A DNA stretch of 15,151 bases, from assembly GCA_013694795.1 (NCBI GenBank), contig JACDBS010000003.1, positions 1 through 15,151 of the forward strand. The letters are read 5' to 3'. The translations under genes and the position numbers were made by a program. Every line of letters begins with the position of its first letter. The stretch's first letter is position 1. The notes beneath the pieces are model-generated. The model was given only the letters and a program-made list of their open reading frames with translations. It ran no database searches and was not told the origin of the DNA. This document shows positions 14,797 to 15,151 of the stretch, one piece after another. This DNA comes from Chloroflexota bacterium. Its GTDB lineage: Bacteria; Chloroflexota; Limnocylindria; QHBO01.

Positions 14797-14825
14797 TTGA
14801 CAACTGTACATTCAGATGTACTGTT
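14797..14825 (+). promoter_or_regulatory. Promoter with TGTACA-type palindromic operator for the Phd/YefM operon
   Basis: A consensus -35 TTGACA (14797-14802) is followed after 16 bases by TACTGT (14819-14824), a plausible -10. Between and across them lies an inverted repeat. AACTGTACAT (14802-14811) and ATGTACTGTT (14816-14825) are separated by TCAG and match at 9 of 10 pairs. TGTACA is the known core recognised by YefM-type antitoxins, so the locus is likely autorepressed. Transcription would begin within a few bases of the ATG at 14833. Confidence 0.65.
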
Positions 14826-14832
14826 GGACGAC

Positions 14833-15108
14833 ATGAAGATTGTACCTATCACCGAGCTCAGGCAGCGCGCGGCCGATGTCATCGAGGCGGTCGGCGCAAG
14901 CGACGAGCCCACCGTCGTTCTCCAGCGGTCGCGAAAGGCCGCCTACATCGTCAGCCCGGAGCGCTTCGAGCACGATCAGGCCGAACTGCGGACCCTGCGG
15001 CGTGCCCTCTTCATGGCCGAGGTCCGTGAAGCCGAGGCGGAGTACGCCTCCGGCGACGCTCGCGAGTTCGCCGACATGGAGGCCCTCCTCGACGACCTCC
15101 GCGGCTGA
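14833..15108 (+). CDS. Phd/YefM-family antitoxin
   Basis: This 91-residue protein matches the family: an N-terminal DNA-binding and dimerisation domain MKIVPITELRQRAADVIEAV, followed by EPTVVLQRSRKAAYIVSPERFE (residues 25-46) and an acidic, probably flexible toxin-neutralising tail ending in EALLDDLRG. It binds its own promoter and neutralises a co-encoded RelE/YoeB- or Doc-type toxin. The ATG at 14833 has only a weak GGA four bases upstream, fitting a very short leader. It is followed two bases after its stop by the start of the next frame. The palindrome in its promoter agrees with YefM-type autoregulation. It is divergent from the PIN-toxin locus. Confidence 0.9.
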   Translation: MKIVPITELRQRAADVIEAVGASDEPTVVLQRSRKAAYIVSPERFEHDQAELRTLRRALFMAEVREAEAEYASGDAREFADMEALLDDLRG

Positions 15109-15110
15109 CC

Positions 15111-15151
15111 GTGCGCGTCATCGCGTCGAGCCGCTTTCTGCGCCGTGCAAA
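15111..15151 (+). CDS. Start of a RelE/ParE-type toxin (cut by window end)
   Basis: A frame opens with GTG 15111, two bases after the antitoxin stop, and runs out of the window after 13 codons: VRVIASSRFLRRA. The pattern of a short beta strand followed by S-RF-R-R is common at the N-terminus of RelE/ParE-superfamily toxins, and the position directly behind a Phd/YefM antitoxin supports it. Only a small part is visible, so a Doc- or other-type partner cannot be excluded. Confidence 0.55.
   Translation, partial: MRVIASSRFLRRA

Overview
This is a GC-rich, densely packed bacterial window with no tRNA, rRNA, CRISPR array or transposase that I can see. The large zinc-ribbon / class III cyclase / STAND ATPase / TPR proteins, a PAC2-family protein and a PRC-barrel protein suggest a Chloroflexota-like (for example soil or freshwater Limnocylindria-type) or actinobacterial chromosome. 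That placement is inference, not a measurement.

Layout. At the left edge (2-2563, +) lies the 3' part of a STAND ATPase/TPR protein that is a clear paralogue of the complete 1176-residue cyclase encoded on the opposite strand at 8861-12391. A small PRC-barrel protein follows (2729-3121, +). It converges on a PAC2-family protein (3174-4043, -), with a GC-rich hairpin between the two. The 4044-5876 stretch holds an MFS exporter (4357-5556, -) flanked by two same-oriented copies of a roughly 180-bp intergenic repeat (4150-4326 and 5680-5866). A palindromic operator candidate sits just upstream of the exporter. Next is a phosphotransferase of the aminoglycoside/spectinomycin type (5876-6919, -). 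Thirty bases away and divergent from it is a membrane-anchored protein with a Rieske-like fold in which both cluster cysteines appear to be lost (6950-7729, +).

The centre-right carries three minus-strand genes in series: a GNAT acetyltransferase (12444-13217), the cyclase-ATPase (TTG start with a strong Shine-Dalgarno) and an FAD-dependent oxidoreductase (7753-8847). The last two are 13 bases apart and probably co-transcribed. Divergent from the GNAT gene is an alpha/beta hydrolase (13369-14208, +) with a stem-loop in its leader.

The right end holds toxin-antitoxin material. A PIN-domain VapC-type toxin (14259-14630, -) is preceded by what looks like a frameshifted antitoxin. Divergent from it are a Phd/YefM antitoxin (14833-15108, +), whose promoter contains a TGTACA-type palindrome, and the first codons of its toxin (15111 to the window end).

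Most informative for follow-up are the two-copy structured repeat placed just 3' of two minus-strand genes, the cysteine-less Rieske-like protein, and the back-to-back toxin-antitoxin loci. I found no convincing large new multi-gene system.
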